NCBI RefSeq assembly: GCF_014041915.1
Contig: NZ_CP059472.1
Coordinates: 558,001-622,000, forward strand
DNA length: 64,000 nucleotides
Reading direction: 5' to 3'
Source: Marnyiella aurantia
GTDB lineage: Bacteria; Bacteroidota; Bacteroidia; Flavobacteriales; Weeksellaceae
How positions within the stretch are numbered: position 1 is the first letter of the stretch; each line of letters opens with the position of its first letter. This document shows positions 16,805-25,300 of the stretch, piece after piece. The notes below the pieces were generated by a model that saw only the letters and a list, made by a program, of their open reading frames with translations, had not been told where the DNA came from and did no database searches. Made by a program: the position numbers and the translations under genes.

Positions 16805-18537
16805 CAGACGTTCGCTTTTTTATGTTGAATGATTTCCAGCATATCTGCCGGAGTTTGCGGCAGGTAGATTTCCCTTCGGGGTTTGATCATCCGGTAGAAG
16901 TTGTACGCAAATACAATATGCGAAATCCACATCATGGTGCCTCCGATCGCGCGCCACAGCCAGTATGGAACCATCGTAACCACACTTTCAATAAAGGGCT
17001 GTTTATCCATCCACTGTATACCCTTCAACGTACTGCCGATCATCAGCGAAATGGTGTACACCAGTACTCCGATAAGCGCGAGCCAGAAATGGAGGCCCAC
17101 CGCGAGACTTGGCGGCTGGTAGGAGGTTATTCGCGGAACCAACGTATAGGTAAAAGAAAACAGCATGAACGTGATGATGCCGTACATCGTAAGGTGCGAG
17201 TGGGCCACTGTGAAATCGGTAAAATGCCACAGCAGGTTTGTACTTCGGAAGGCCTCCACGGTTCCCTGCATGGAACCTGTAAAATAAAAGATGATCGAAA
17301 CCACCTAAAACGGAAGCACATAACTGAGTTTCAGGCGGTGCCAGGAGCCGCGTATCGTCATCATAAAGTTCACGCTGCCGGCGGCAACGGGAATCACCAT
17401 CCCTACACTGGCCACAATCGCCACGGTCTGCATCCACCACGGAATGGCACTGAAGATAAAGTGATGCGTACCAATAAGGGTATAGAACAAAATCTGGGTC
17501 CAGAAGGCCAGAATACTGAGGCTGTATGAATAAACGGGGCTGTTCAGTTCCTGAGGCAGAAAATAGTACATAAGTCCGAGGTTAAGGAACATAAACCACA
17601 TGCCCACGCCCTGATGCATAAAATAGCCCTGAACAATGGTCTCGCCAAGGCCCTGTTGCCAGAAGGGAAGATAGGCAACAATCAGAATCGTAATTACAAA
17701 CATCATTGCTGAGACGATGTACCAGTTGGAGACGTAAATCTCTTCGGTCTTCCTGAACGCAATGGTCTTAAAAAGATTATACACCGTAATGATGATGCCG
17801 CCCGCAAAAAGCGCCATGACCGGCCAGATATATTCCCTGTATTCGCCGCCGCTGTTGTTTACACCGGCCACGAGCAGGATGCTGCCCAGGAGTACTGCAC
17901 TATTCATTAAAATCAGCGTATAGTATCCGGATTTAAGACTGAAAATCCTTGTATTCCCGACACGCGGAACCACATAATAGGAAAAGCCAACCATTGCCAT
18001 GGAAGCCCAACCCCGAAAGACCATATTGGTATGCACGGGTCTTAATCTCCCGAAGCTTAACCAACTGATGTGGTCGGCATCCGGGGCAACGAATTTTATT
18101 CCAAGATAGAATCCCACGGAAGTACCCACGAAAAGCCAGAAGATGGCACAGCCCAGATACCAGAGAATGAGCTGCCTCTCTTCAGCCGGAATCTGTACCT
18201 TCCCTTTAGATTCCCTCTTGGTATGCAGAAAACGGATGTCATGCACTTCGGTCGCCTGATCTATCAAGCCTTTGGGATCCTGAACACTTCTGTTCGGCGA
18301 AAGTTCGTCTCCTGCCAATTGGAACTCCAGTTCAAGGCGGCGCTCCTCCAGTTGAGTGATTTCGGTCGGTTGAAGGTTTCTGATCTTTTTGTAGATGCCT
18401 TTTAATTCTTTTGTTTTTAAAGTGTTTGAAATGATCCGGTTGATTCTGACCAGCATAAGGATCAGCGCAAAAATAATGGGTACGGAAAGGAGAATGATGG
18501 TGAGCTGCAAACCTGGCTCGTTCAGAAGTTTGTCCAT
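16804..18537 (-). pseudogene. ccoN: ccoN, cbb3 oxidase catalytic subunit, interrupted by in-frame amber codon
   Basis: A 577-codon frame with TAG at 17307-17305 (codon 411). Before it: an N-terminal extension (about 1-120, one helix plus charged linker), then CcoN helices with H169 (RPVHTN), H308 and the CuB pair H358-H359 (GTHHF). After it, in the same frame and intact to a TGA overlapping ccoO, come H446 and H448 (AHSHL), the expected heme b ligands. A product stopping at 410 would lack those ligands and be inactive. Either this is a recent nonsense mutation, a sequencing error, or the codon is read through. A GTG directly after the TAG could restart translation but not rebuild one chain. 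Confidence 0.85.
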
Positions 18538-18571
18538 GATGTCTGTTAAAGATCCACTGCTTTGGGATCCT

Positions 18572-18579
18572 TAAATGTA
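18572..18579 (-). promoter_or_regulatory. -7-like box for ccoN
   Basis: Minus-strand TACATTTA is one base off TAnnTTTG and lies 34 bp upstream of the ccoN ATG. It would place the palindrome at 18599-18618 near -43. Confidence 0.4.
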
Positions 18580-18598
18580 CACGGACTTACGGTATCGT

Positions 18599-18618
18599 CT
18601 TATGACCTTAATCATAAG
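18599..18618. promoter_or_regulatory. Perfect CRP-architecture palindrome before ccoN
   Basis: CTTATGA at 18599-18605 and TCATAAG at 18612-18618 are perfect inverted 7-mers with a 6-bp spacer. The layout matches the TGTGA-N6-TCACA geometry of Crp-type sites. It lies between the crp-like gene and ccoN. Confidence 0.65.
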
Positions 18619-18630
18619 AGCATTCCTGTT

Positions 18631-19221
18631 TTAATAGTAAATTTTACGGTCATTTATCTGAAGCTGCCCTTCCTTTTCCATCATTTTCACTGTACGGATT
18701 ACCGTCTCCACCCGAAGTCCGGTAAGGTTTGCCATTTGCTGCCGGGTAAGCGGAAGGCAATAAAGACTTGTGCAGGTGGAGTGCATTTGTTTGAAATAAT
18801 CCATCAGACCGCTGAGACGGACGTGCGGGTCTTTGGAGAAAAGATTCTGGGACATCAGCATTTTATAATAAAGCCGTTGTGCCAGAGTCCTGTTAATGGC
18901 CAGCGAATATTGAGGATGAGCATGCAGAAGTTCAAAAAAGCGGTCTTTTGGAAGCTCCAGCACGGTGCTCGCGCTCAGCGCTGCTGCGTCGGTAGGATAA
19001 GACCTGTCCAGAAACAGTAAGGCTTCGCCAAAACACTGGCCTGTTTCAAAGATATGCTGAATAAATTCCTTACCGTCCTCACTGGTATTGCTCAGCTTTA
19101 CCTGTCCGGAAACAATCTGAAAATAATGCAGACCCAACGAGTGCTTTTCATAAATATAATCGCCGGTTTCATACGTGTGGACCGTAGCATCATAACTTTT
19201 TAACAGTTCTGCAGGAATCAT
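18631..19221 (-). CDS. Crp/Fnr family regulator upstream of cbb3 operon
   Basis: 196-aa regulator with a cyclic-nucleotide-binding-like beta-roll (about 15-120) and a C-terminal winged helix whose recognition region reads LTRQQMANLTGLRVETVIRTV. There is no FNR-type N-terminal Cys cluster; the cysteines (GQCFGE, STCTSLYC) do not match one. The long upstream frame to 19392 runs into the neighbouring gene's terminator, so ATG 19221 is chosen. Same orientation as ccoN, 93 bp ahead of it, with a palindrome in the gap. It probably controls the oxidase and possibly itself. Confidence 0.85.
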   Translation of the reverse strand: MIPAELLKSYDATVHTYETGDYIYEKHSLGLHYFQIVSGQVKLSNTSEDGKEFIQHIFETGQCFGEALLFLDRSYPTDAAALSASTVLELPKDRFFELLHAHPQYSLAINRTLAQRLYYKMLMSQNLFSKDPHVRLSGLMDYFKQMHSTCTSLYCLPLTRQQMANLTGLRVETVIRTVKMMEKEGQLQINDRKIYY

Positions 19222-19320
19222 GCTTAAAGATAGCGAATTGATTTGAAGAGCAGGCACCGCCATTCGAATTAACAGTACAATTGCCTCAACAGCTGACAAC
19301 CGGACCGCCGGTAAATAAAA

Positions 19321-19344
19321 TAAAAAAGCTCCCTTTCGGAAGCT
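19321..19344 (-). terminator. Terminator of the PLP lyase gene
   Basis: On the minus strand AGCTTCC-GAAA-GGGAGCT is followed by a T-rich run. It sits 5 bp after the stop codon of the gene at 19350-20567. Confidence 0.75.
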
Positions 19345-19349
19345 TAAGT

Positions 19350-20567
19350 TTAGCTGTTTGCAAGCTGCAACACACCGGTTTTCTCCATACATTCCCGCAT
19401 CTTAAGATAGGTGCGCTCAATGTCATGGTCCAGACCGATGGAAAAACGGATGAGTCCTGGTGAAAGACCCATTTCCTTTTGTTCGTCCTCAGGAATCTCG
19501 GATGATGTAGATGTACCGGAAGCACAGAAAAGTGTTTTATAGAACCCAAGACTTACAGCCAGATAACCCAGATTAGCTTCCTGCATGGCTTCCATAAGTT
19601 CATTTGCCTTCTCAACAGTCTTTACGTCCAGGGCTATAAGACCGCCGAAGCCGTAATCTTCATTCATCATTTCTGAAAAAAGCTCATGTTGCGGATGACT
19701 CTGCAAACCGGGGTATTTTACCTTCAGTCCATCCTCTTCCCATCTTTCAGCCAGATACTGTGCGTTCTCGCTGTGTTTTTTCATCCGTAAATGAAGAGTC
19801 CGTAGATTCTTAAGAATACTTGCAGCACGCAGGCTGTCCATGGTAGGACCTAGCAGCATGCACGCCCCGCTGTTCACATCTTTCAGCCGGTTAATGAAAT
19901 CTTCTGTTCCGCATATTGCACCGCCTACCGCATCGCTGCTACCGTTTATGAACTTGGTGAGACTGTGAATAGTAACATCAGCACCCAACAAATTTGGCGA
20001 TACCATGAGCGGCGAAAATGTATTATCGACCACCAACTGCAAATTATGCTTTTTCGCAAGCTCTGAAAGTGCGGTAAGGTCTGCCACTTCAAGAAGTGGG
20101 TTACTTACTGTTTCGCAGTAAATCATGCGGGTATTTTCGGTGATGGATGCTTCTACTGCCTCAAGATTGGTAATATCAACAAAAGAAGTATCGATTTTAA
20201 GACCAGGCAGGAAATTTTTCATGAATGCATACGTTCCGCCATAAATAGTGCGGCTGGAAACAATATGATCTCCTGACTTGCACACCTGAAGTAATACGGA
20301 TGTGATGGCCCCCATCCCTGATGCTGTTACATTCGCACTTTCGGTTCCTTCCATCTGCGCAAGTGCCTGAGACAGATAGAGGTTACTTGGAGATGTATGC
20401 CGGGAGTATAAATAACAACCTTCTGTTTTCCCCTCGAAGGTATCCGACATGGCTTTGGCCGTAAGGAATGTATAAGTAGAACTGTCCGAAATGGACGGAT
20501 TTACACCACCGAACTCTCCGAAGAACTGAAGGTCCTGAATGTTGTTTACTGCACTGAATTCTTTCAT
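19350..20567 (-). CDS. Cys/Met metabolism PLP-dependent enzyme (methionine gamma-lyase-like)
   Basis: 405-aa cytosolic PLP enzyme of the trans-sulfuration family. Visible landmarks: the active-site Tyr/Arg region YSRHTSPSNLYLS, the cofactor-stacking stretch SRTIYGGTYAF, an Asp in VVDNTFSPL that holds the pyridine nitrogen, and the Schiff-base Lys in SLTKFINGSSD. Members cleave methionine, homocysteine or cystathionine, or use O-acylhomoserine; the exact substrate cannot be read. The TTG at 20594 is rejected for ATG 20567. It is divergent from an Lrp/AsnC regulator, the usual partner for an amino-acid-responsive lyase. Confidence 0.85.
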   Translation of the reverse strand: MKEFSAVNNIQDLQFFGEFGGVNPSISDSSTYTFLTAKAMSDTFEGKTEGCYLYSRHTSPSNLYLSQALAQMEGTESANVTASGMGAITSVLLQVCKSGDHIVSSRTIYGGTYAFMKNFLPGLKIDTSFVDITNLEAVEASITENTRMIYCETVSNPLLEVADLTALSELAKKHNLQLVVDNTFSPLMVSPNLLGADVTIHSLTKFINGSSDAVGGAICGTEDFINRLKDVNSGACMLLGPTMDSLRAASILKNLRTLHLRMKKHSENAQYLAERWEEDGLKVKYPGLQSHPQHELFSEMMNEDYGFGGLIALDVKTVEKANELMEAMQEANLGYLAVSLGFYKTLFCASGTSTSSEIPEDEQKEMGLSPGLIRFSIGLDHDIERTYLKMRECMEKTGVLQLANS

Positions 20568-20673
20568 ATTTTCTATTTTCCATAAAATTGTCAAAATCCA
20601 ATCTAATAAACAATGTAGATGAGAATAATCAGAAAAATTAAATTAGGATTCGTTTCTATGTAGATTTATATTC

Positions 20674-20681
20674 TATATTTG
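20674..20681 (+). promoter_or_regulatory. -7 box for the Lrp-like gene
   Basis: TATATTTG is an exact TAnnTTTG match, 35 bp before ATG 20717. The 149-bp divergent intergenic region is AT-rich, as expected for Lrp binding, but I see no clean palindrome. Confidence 0.5.
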
Positions 20682-20716
20682 AAAAAGAAAATATTCCCGG
20701 ACCAAAAATTTTTCCG

Positions 20717-21175
20717 ATGAATCTGGATCATAAAGACAGACAACTCCTCAATTTACTGCAGCAAAACTCAAAAAGAACAACTAAAAGCCTTGCGACGGAG
20801 CTCAGTCTTTCGGTAACTGCCGTATTTGAGCGAATTAAAAAACTTGAAAGACTTGAAGTGATTGACGGATATGTGGCAATGGTAAACAGGAAAAAGATTG
20901 ACCGCGATTTTCTGGTGATTTGTCATGTGAAACTGATCCAGCACAGCAAGGAATTCATTACTCAGTTTGAGCGTGAAATCAGCAAATTCCCGGAGGTCCT
21001 GGAGTGCTTTCATGTAAGTGGTGATTACGATTATATCCTGAAAATCATAGTAAAAGATATATCTGAGTACCGTGAATTTATGGTGAGTAAACTAACCAAC
21101 CTGCAGCATATCGCCAGCACACAAAGCGCGTTTACGATTAAGGAAGTGAAAACAACCACGACCGTTGCACTGTAA
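20717..21175 (+). CDS. Lrp/AsnC family transcriptional regulator
   Basis: 152-aa regulator: an N-terminal helix-turn-helix (about 1-60, TKSLATELSLSVTAVFERIKKLE region) and a C-terminal RAM ligand-binding domain (about 68-150) with the oligomer-contact motif VSGDYDYILKI. Family members form octamers and respond to amino acids. Divergent from the methionine gamma-lyase-like gene, so the likely role is sensing methionine, cysteine or a related amino acid and controlling that gene. Confidence 0.92.
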   Translation: MNLDHKDRQLLNLLQQNSKRTTKSLATELSLSVTAVFERIKKLERLEVIDGYVAMVNRKKIDRDFLVICHVKLIQHSKEFITQFEREISKFPEVLECFHVSGDYDYILKIIVKDISEYREFMVSKLTNLQHIASTQSAFTIKEVKTTTTVAL

Positions 21176-21225
21176 CGCTTTCCTGGTGGCACAAAAACGA
21201 AACACCCTTCATCACAAAGAAATCC

Positions 21226-21233
21226 TATTTTTG
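21226..21233 (+). promoter_or_regulatory. -7 box for the unknown membrane protein gene
   Basis: TATTTTTG matches TAnnTTTG and lies 23 bp before the TTG at 21257, or 80 bp before the ATG at 21314. Confidence 0.45.
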
Positions 21234-21256
21234 CAGCTTAAACGCAACGCAGACCC

Positions 21257-22009
21257 TTGAAAGATTTTAAATCCTTCCAACTTTTCATCAATAGCAGTCC
21301 GACCAAAGCAAATATGACAATGGCCGGGTGGCTTTTCCTGATCCTGACACCCCTGGTCCTTTGGCTGGATTCTGATTTGTTTCTGAATGATTACGGCTTC
21401 AACGGACGCTGGCTGGCAAATGGGCTAACTTTAGTTTATTTTCTTTGGCTCTTTTATGTTTCCGGAACTGAACTCAGAAAACTAATTTTCACAATGGTGA
21501 TAATCTCCTATATCGGAGAACTTATATTCTGCAGCCTGCTTGGAATGTATCACTACCGCACTGTCCATATACCTCTTTATGTGCCTCTCGGACATGCAAT
21601 AGTATACGCCTCAGGCTATATTTATGCGAATACCGGGTGGGCACTCACTAACAAAACTCTGCTAAAGAAGGTGTTTCCCCTCCTTTTTATCCTGATTTTC
21701 CTCATACCGGTCCTTTTCTTTAATGATATTTTTACACTCATCTTCAGTGTATTTTTCTTTTTAATTCTGCGGCGTAAGAAGTATGACCCGCTCTATTACT
21801 TCATAGCCTTTTGTGTTATTTTTATCGAATTGTTGGGTACAGGTTTTAACTGCTGGAAATGGGTTCCCGAAACCTTTGGCGCAATCCCTGCAGCCAATCC
21901 TCCTATGGGTGCCGTATTTTTTTACGCCGGTGGCGATGTGATTATCGCTAAACTCGTGAGCATCTGGGACGGCAGAAAAAAAACGCCTGCAGCAAATAGT
22001 GCCGGCTAA
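21257..22009 (+). CDS. Polytopic membrane protein of unknown function
   Basis: 250 aa with about seven hydrophobic helices, not assigned to a named family. Distinct features are a conserved-looking polar segment IPLYVPLGHAIVYASGYIYA (His and Tyr in a membrane), a second polar patch CWKWVPETFGAIPAANPPMG and a short basic C-terminus. Such buried His/Asn/Trp residues suggest an integral membrane enzyme or pigment/lipid-modifying protein, but no catalytic motif is recognised. The annotated start is TTG; the first ATG is at 21314 (19 codons later), and the promoter allows either. Confidence 0.6.
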   Translation: MKDFKSFQLFINSSPTKANMTMAGWLFLILTPLVLWLDSDLFLNDYGFNGRWLANGLTLVYFLWLFYVSGTELRKLIFTMVIISYIGELIFCSLLGMYHYRTVHIPLYVPLGHAIVYASGYIYANTGWALTNKTLLKKVFPLLFILIFLIPVLFFNDIFTLIFSVFFFLILRRKKYDPLYYFIAFCVIFIELLGTGFNCWKWVPETFGAIPAANPPMGAVFFYAGGDVIIAKLVSIWDGRKKTPAANSAG

Positions 22010-22131
22010 TTGCCCGGGATAAGTTTTTCTAAGAGTAGTTAATCGCATCGGTTTAAAAAACATGTGCAACCACAGTTTTTATAAAGATGTATACTGCCAG
22101 AATTTATTTACATTCGTAAGAAAGTTGGTCT

Positions 22132-22689
22132 ATGGAAGTAAAATTCTTTGCAAGTTCCACGCAATTCCGTGCCTGGCTGGCTAAAAACCATGACAAAGAA
22201 AAGGAACTTCTTGTTGGATTCTACAAAGTAAGAAGTGGAAAACCATCAATGTCATGGTCAGAATCTGTAGACCAGGCCCTCTGTTTTGGCTGGATAGACG
22301 GCATCCGCAAGTCTGTTGATACTGAAAGCTATACGATCCGTTTTACTCCCCGACGGCCAGACAGCATCTGGAGTGCCGTAAACGTTAGAAAAGTTGCGGA
22401 ACTAAGCGCCGCAGGGCTTATGGAACCAGCGGGACTTAAAGCTTTCAGCAAAAAAAACGACAGCCGTTCCGGTATCTATTCGCATGAAAAACCTGCGGAG
22501 GAATTTCCGACAGAAATGGAAACTATATTTGCTGATAATCCCGTGGCCTGGGAGTTCTTCTGTAAGCAGCCTCCCTCCTACCGTAAAGTGATTATTCACT
22601 GGATAATGACTGCAAAACGGGAAACTACACGTACTGACCGTCTGAAGAAGGTTATTGAAGCGAGTCTGAAACAGGAGAGGCTGCAGTAA
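22132..22689 (+). CDS. YdeI/OmpD-associated family protein
   Basis: 185-aa cytosolic protein. The N-terminal part (about 1-110) carries the YdeI-family core: LLVGFYKVRSGKPSMSW, then the ALCFGWIDGIRKSVD block and FTPRRPDSIWSAVN. The C-terminal part has the helical PSYRKVIIHWIMTAKRETTR motif typical of the YdeI/OmpD-associated family. The biochemical role is not established; members have been linked to peptide resistance in enterobacteria. Monocistronic. Confidence 0.85.
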   Translation: MEVKFFASSTQFRAWLAKNHDKEKELLVGFYKVRSGKPSMSWSESVDQALCFGWIDGIRKSVDTESYTIRFTPRRPDSIWSAVNVRKVAELSAAGLMEPAGLKAFSKKNDSRSGIYSHEKPAEEFPTEMETIFADNPVAWEFFCKQPPSYRKVIIHWIMTAKRETTRTDRLKKVIEASLKQERLQ

Positions 22690-22748
22690 TTATTCGCAGA
22701 TTTTTAATCATTTATTACATTCTGCCGCCTTCGCAATTAATATTGCCT

Positions 22749-22756
22749 TAATTTTG
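22749..22756 (+). promoter_or_regulatory. -7 box for the first GH13 gene
   Basis: TAATTTTG at 22749-22756 puts the transcript start near 22762. The in-frame TTG at 22754 would therefore be excluded and ATG 22787 favoured. Confidence 0.45.
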
Positions 22757-22786
22757 ATATGTAATGTTGCTTCCAGTCTACTAATC

Positions 22787-24106
22787 ATGAACCAATTATC
22801 ACCCGATTCTTATCAGCCAAAAAAATATGTCCGGATAGAAAATCCGGACTGGGTAAAAAATGCCACAATCTATCAGGTGAACACCAGGCAGTTTTCCGCT
22901 GAAGGAACTTTTAAAGAGGTCGAAGAGCAACTGCCACGACTCAGGAAATTAGGGATAGATATTATTTGGTTAATGCCTATACATCCAATAGGCGCGGTGA
23001 ACCGGAAAGGAAACCTGGGCAGTCCCTATTCCGTTCAGGACTATAAAAAAGTCAACACGGAGTTTGGAACTGAAGCGGACCTGCGAAGTTTAGTTCAGGC
23101 TGTTCATTCACATGGAATGTATATCATTCTGGATTGGGTGGCCAACCACAGCAGTTGGGACAATGCCCTTGCTGCTGAACATCCGGAGTGGTATGTTAAG
23201 GCCAGAAACGGCAAATTCCGCTCCACACTATGGCGGGATTACGATGATATTATCGAGTTTGATTACAGCCAGCCGGAACTCCGGAAATACATGACCGAAG
23301 CACTGAAATATTGGGTCAGGGAATTTAATATTGACGGTTTCCGGTGCGATGTGGCCAGTTTTGTGCCTGTTGATTTCTGGGAAAATGCCAGAGCGGAACT
23401 GGATGCCATCAAGCCGGTTTTCATGCTGGCAGAAGCCGAGGATAAAGAGCTGCACCGTAAAGCCTTCGACGCCACCTACAACTGGACCTTATGGAACCAT
23501 CTGCACCAGATTGCTCGGGGGCGCAGCAATGCCAAAACCCTGGCCGAAGCGTATTTGGCAGAGCATGTCTCCATTTTTCCAAAAGAAGGCATCAGGCTGA
23601 ATTTCATCGACAATCATGACAAAAATGCCTGGGAAGGCACAACCGAAGCGAACTTTGGTCCTGCGTTGAAGTCCGCAACAGTGTTCACCATATTGATGGA
23701 TGGAATGCCAATGGTTCACAACGGCCAGGAAGCTGGGCTAAACCGGTCACTTAAATTTTTCGATAAGGACCCAATAGACTGGCAGGCACACCAAAATGCA
23801 GATCTATATACAACTCTTTTTCGCCTCAAACACCAAAATCAAGCACTCTGGAACGGAAGGCATGGTGGCGAAATGGTGCGGATAATGAACGACAGACCGG
23901 ATGAGGTTATATCATTTGTACGTGAGAAGATTGGCGATAAAGTACTGGCCTTTTTTAATTTGAGTGGAAACGAAGTTCAGGTAAATTTTGAAACTTCCTA
24001 CGACACCGGCATCTACAACGTTCTTTTCTCCGGAATGCAGGTTGAAGTTTCGGATAGGTTAAGGCTACAGATGAAACCATGGGACTTTTTGGTTCTGCAT
24101 AATTAG
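22787..24106 (+). CDS. GH13 alpha-amylase family glycosidase (paralogue 1)
   Basis: 439-aa alpha-glucan-acting enzyme of glycoside hydrolase family 13, without signal peptide and so probably cytosolic. Conserved regions: DWVANHSSWD (region I), GFRCDVASF with the nucleophile Asp (region II), LAEAED with the acid/base Glu (region III) and FIDNHDKNAW with the third Asp (region IV). A C-terminal beta domain (about 365-439) completes it. It likely trims maltooligosaccharides or glycogen fragments. A paralogue with the same layout is encoded at 30442-31719 on the other strand. Confidence 0.9.
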   Translation: MNQLSPDSYQPKKYVRIENPDWVKNATIYQVNTRQFSAEGTFKEVEEQLPRLRKLGIDIIWLMPIHPIGAVNRKGNLGSPYSVQDYKKVNTEFGTEADLRSLVQAVHSHGMYIILDWVANHSSWDNALAAEHPEWYVKARNGKFRSTLWRDYDDIIEFDYSQPELRKYMTEALKYWVREFNIDGFRCDVASFVPVDFWENARAELDAIKPVFMLAEAEDKELHRKAFDATYNWTLWNHLHQIARGRSNAKTLAEAYLAEHVSIFPKEGIRLNFIDNHDKNAWEGTTEANFGPALKSATVFTILMDGMPMVHNGQEAGLNRSLKFFDKDPIDWQAHQNADLYTTLFRLKHQNQALWNGRHGGEMVRIMNDRPDEVISFVREKIGDKVLAFFNLSGNEVQVNFETSYDTGIYNVLFSGMQVEVSDRLRLQMKPWDFLVLHN

Positions 24107-24196
24107 GGTAACTGCTAACTTTCCTCATCATAGTCCGCCCAGATTCGGGAATTTTAATTTTTAAGCCGCATCTTTGTAAACTTCAAAATACAATTC

Positions 24197-25189
24197 ATGT
24201 CCACAGAGAAAACGAGACTTCATATCCGAAATAAAAACCGTGAACGTTACGACTTAAATGCGCTGAAAGAGGCTGAGCCTGCACTTTCAAACCATATTAA
24301 ACCAAATAAATATGGCGACGATTCTGTCGATTTCGCCAGCCCTGAAGCCGTAAAACTGCTGAACAAAGCCTTACTAAATCATTATTACGGCATCAGGAAC
24401 TGGGATTTCCCGGCTGAAAACCTTTGCCCACCAATTCCGGGACGCGCGGATTATCCTCATTATATGGCCGATTTGCTTGGTCAGAGTAATTTCGGAAACA
24501 TTCCGGAAGGTGAAAAAATTACTGTCCTTGATGTGGGCGTAGGTGCTAACTGTATTTACCCAATTATTGGCGTCACTGAATATGGCTGGAACTTTATCGG
24601 CTCCGATGCAGATTCAAAATCTGCAGATTCAGCAAGCAGTATTGTTGAGACAAATGAGCAGCTAAAGGAAAAGGTTGCTATCCGCCTGCAGTCTGATTCT
24701 GAAAATATTTTCAGGGGAATTATAGGTGAAGATGAACGGATTGATTTTACATTATGTAATCCACCTTTTCACTCCTCTGCCGATGAAGCTGAAAAAGGCT
24801 CACAAAGAAAGGTCCGTAACCTCACAGGTAAGCAACCCACAGATACAGATCTCAATTTTGCGGGAATCAGTCAGGAACTCATTTATCCAGGTGGCGAAAT
24901 AGCCTTCATCCGAAAAATGATTGATGAAAGCCGAACTTTTGGAAAAAACTGCTATTGGTTTACCACTCTGGTATCAAAGGAATCTAACCTTAAAAAAGTA
25001 TACAGCGCCCTGGAAGAAGCCGGGATTGTATACAGGAAAACAATTCCGATGGGCACAGGCAACAAAGTAAGCCGCATTGTAGCCTGGACTTTCCTGACAA
25101 GAGAAGAACAGAAAGAATGGCGGGAAAGCCGTTGGAAAGATAATAAAACAGAGGACAAAAGCGTTAAAGAGTTAAATAATGATGACTAA
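24197..25189 (+). CDS. rlmF: 23S rRNA (adenine(1618)-N6)-methyltransferase RlmF
   Basis: 330-aa SAM-dependent methyltransferase. The SAM-binding region is the VLDVGVGANCIYPIIG stretch (about 114-129), and the catalytic motif for N6-adenine methylation is NPPF within LCNPPFHSSADEA. The N-terminal RLHIRNKNRERYDLN-like start and the QRKVRNLTGK segment are characteristic of RlmF. It modifies A1618 of 23S rRNA (E. coli numbering). It stands alone between the amylase and the VWA gene; a CATCTTTG -7-like box lies at 24169-24176. Confidence 0.92.
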   Translation: MSTEKTRLHIRNKNRERYDLNALKEAEPALSNHIKPNKYGDDSVDFASPEAVKLLNKALLNHYYGIRNWDFPAENLCPPIPGRADYPHYMADLLGQSNFGNIPEGEKITVLDVGVGANCIYPIIGVTEYGWNFIGSDADSKSADSASSIVETNEQLKEKVAIRLQSDSENIFRGIIGEDERIDFTLCNPPFHSSADEAEKGSQRKVRNLTGKQPTDTDLNFAGISQELIYPGGEIAFIRKMIDESRTFGKNCYWFTTLVSKESNLKKVYSALEEAGIVYRKTIPMGTGNKVSRIVAWTFLTREEQKEWRESRWKDNKTEDKSVKELNNDD

Positions 25190-25300
25190 ATTCAACAGGT
25201 TTTCAGGATTTAATCCATGACGGATATACCCATTATCTATTTTTCATGGGTTGTAAAGGAATAAGTTTTCCTAACTTGGTTGAACTTCATCAGTACAATT

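Noticed and set aside
16804-17304. Separate 166-aa oxidase gene starting at GTG 17304
   Set aside because: It is the exact in-frame continuation of ccoN after the amber codon, not an independent gene.
20568-20716. Clear Lrp operator in the divergent region
   Set aside because: Only weak TAGA/TCTA symmetry is present in very AT-rich DNA; not enough to call a site.
23228-23455. Antisense frames inside the GH13, btuB, katE and P-ATPase genes
   Set aside because: They are shadows of strongly supported genes and show no protein motifs.
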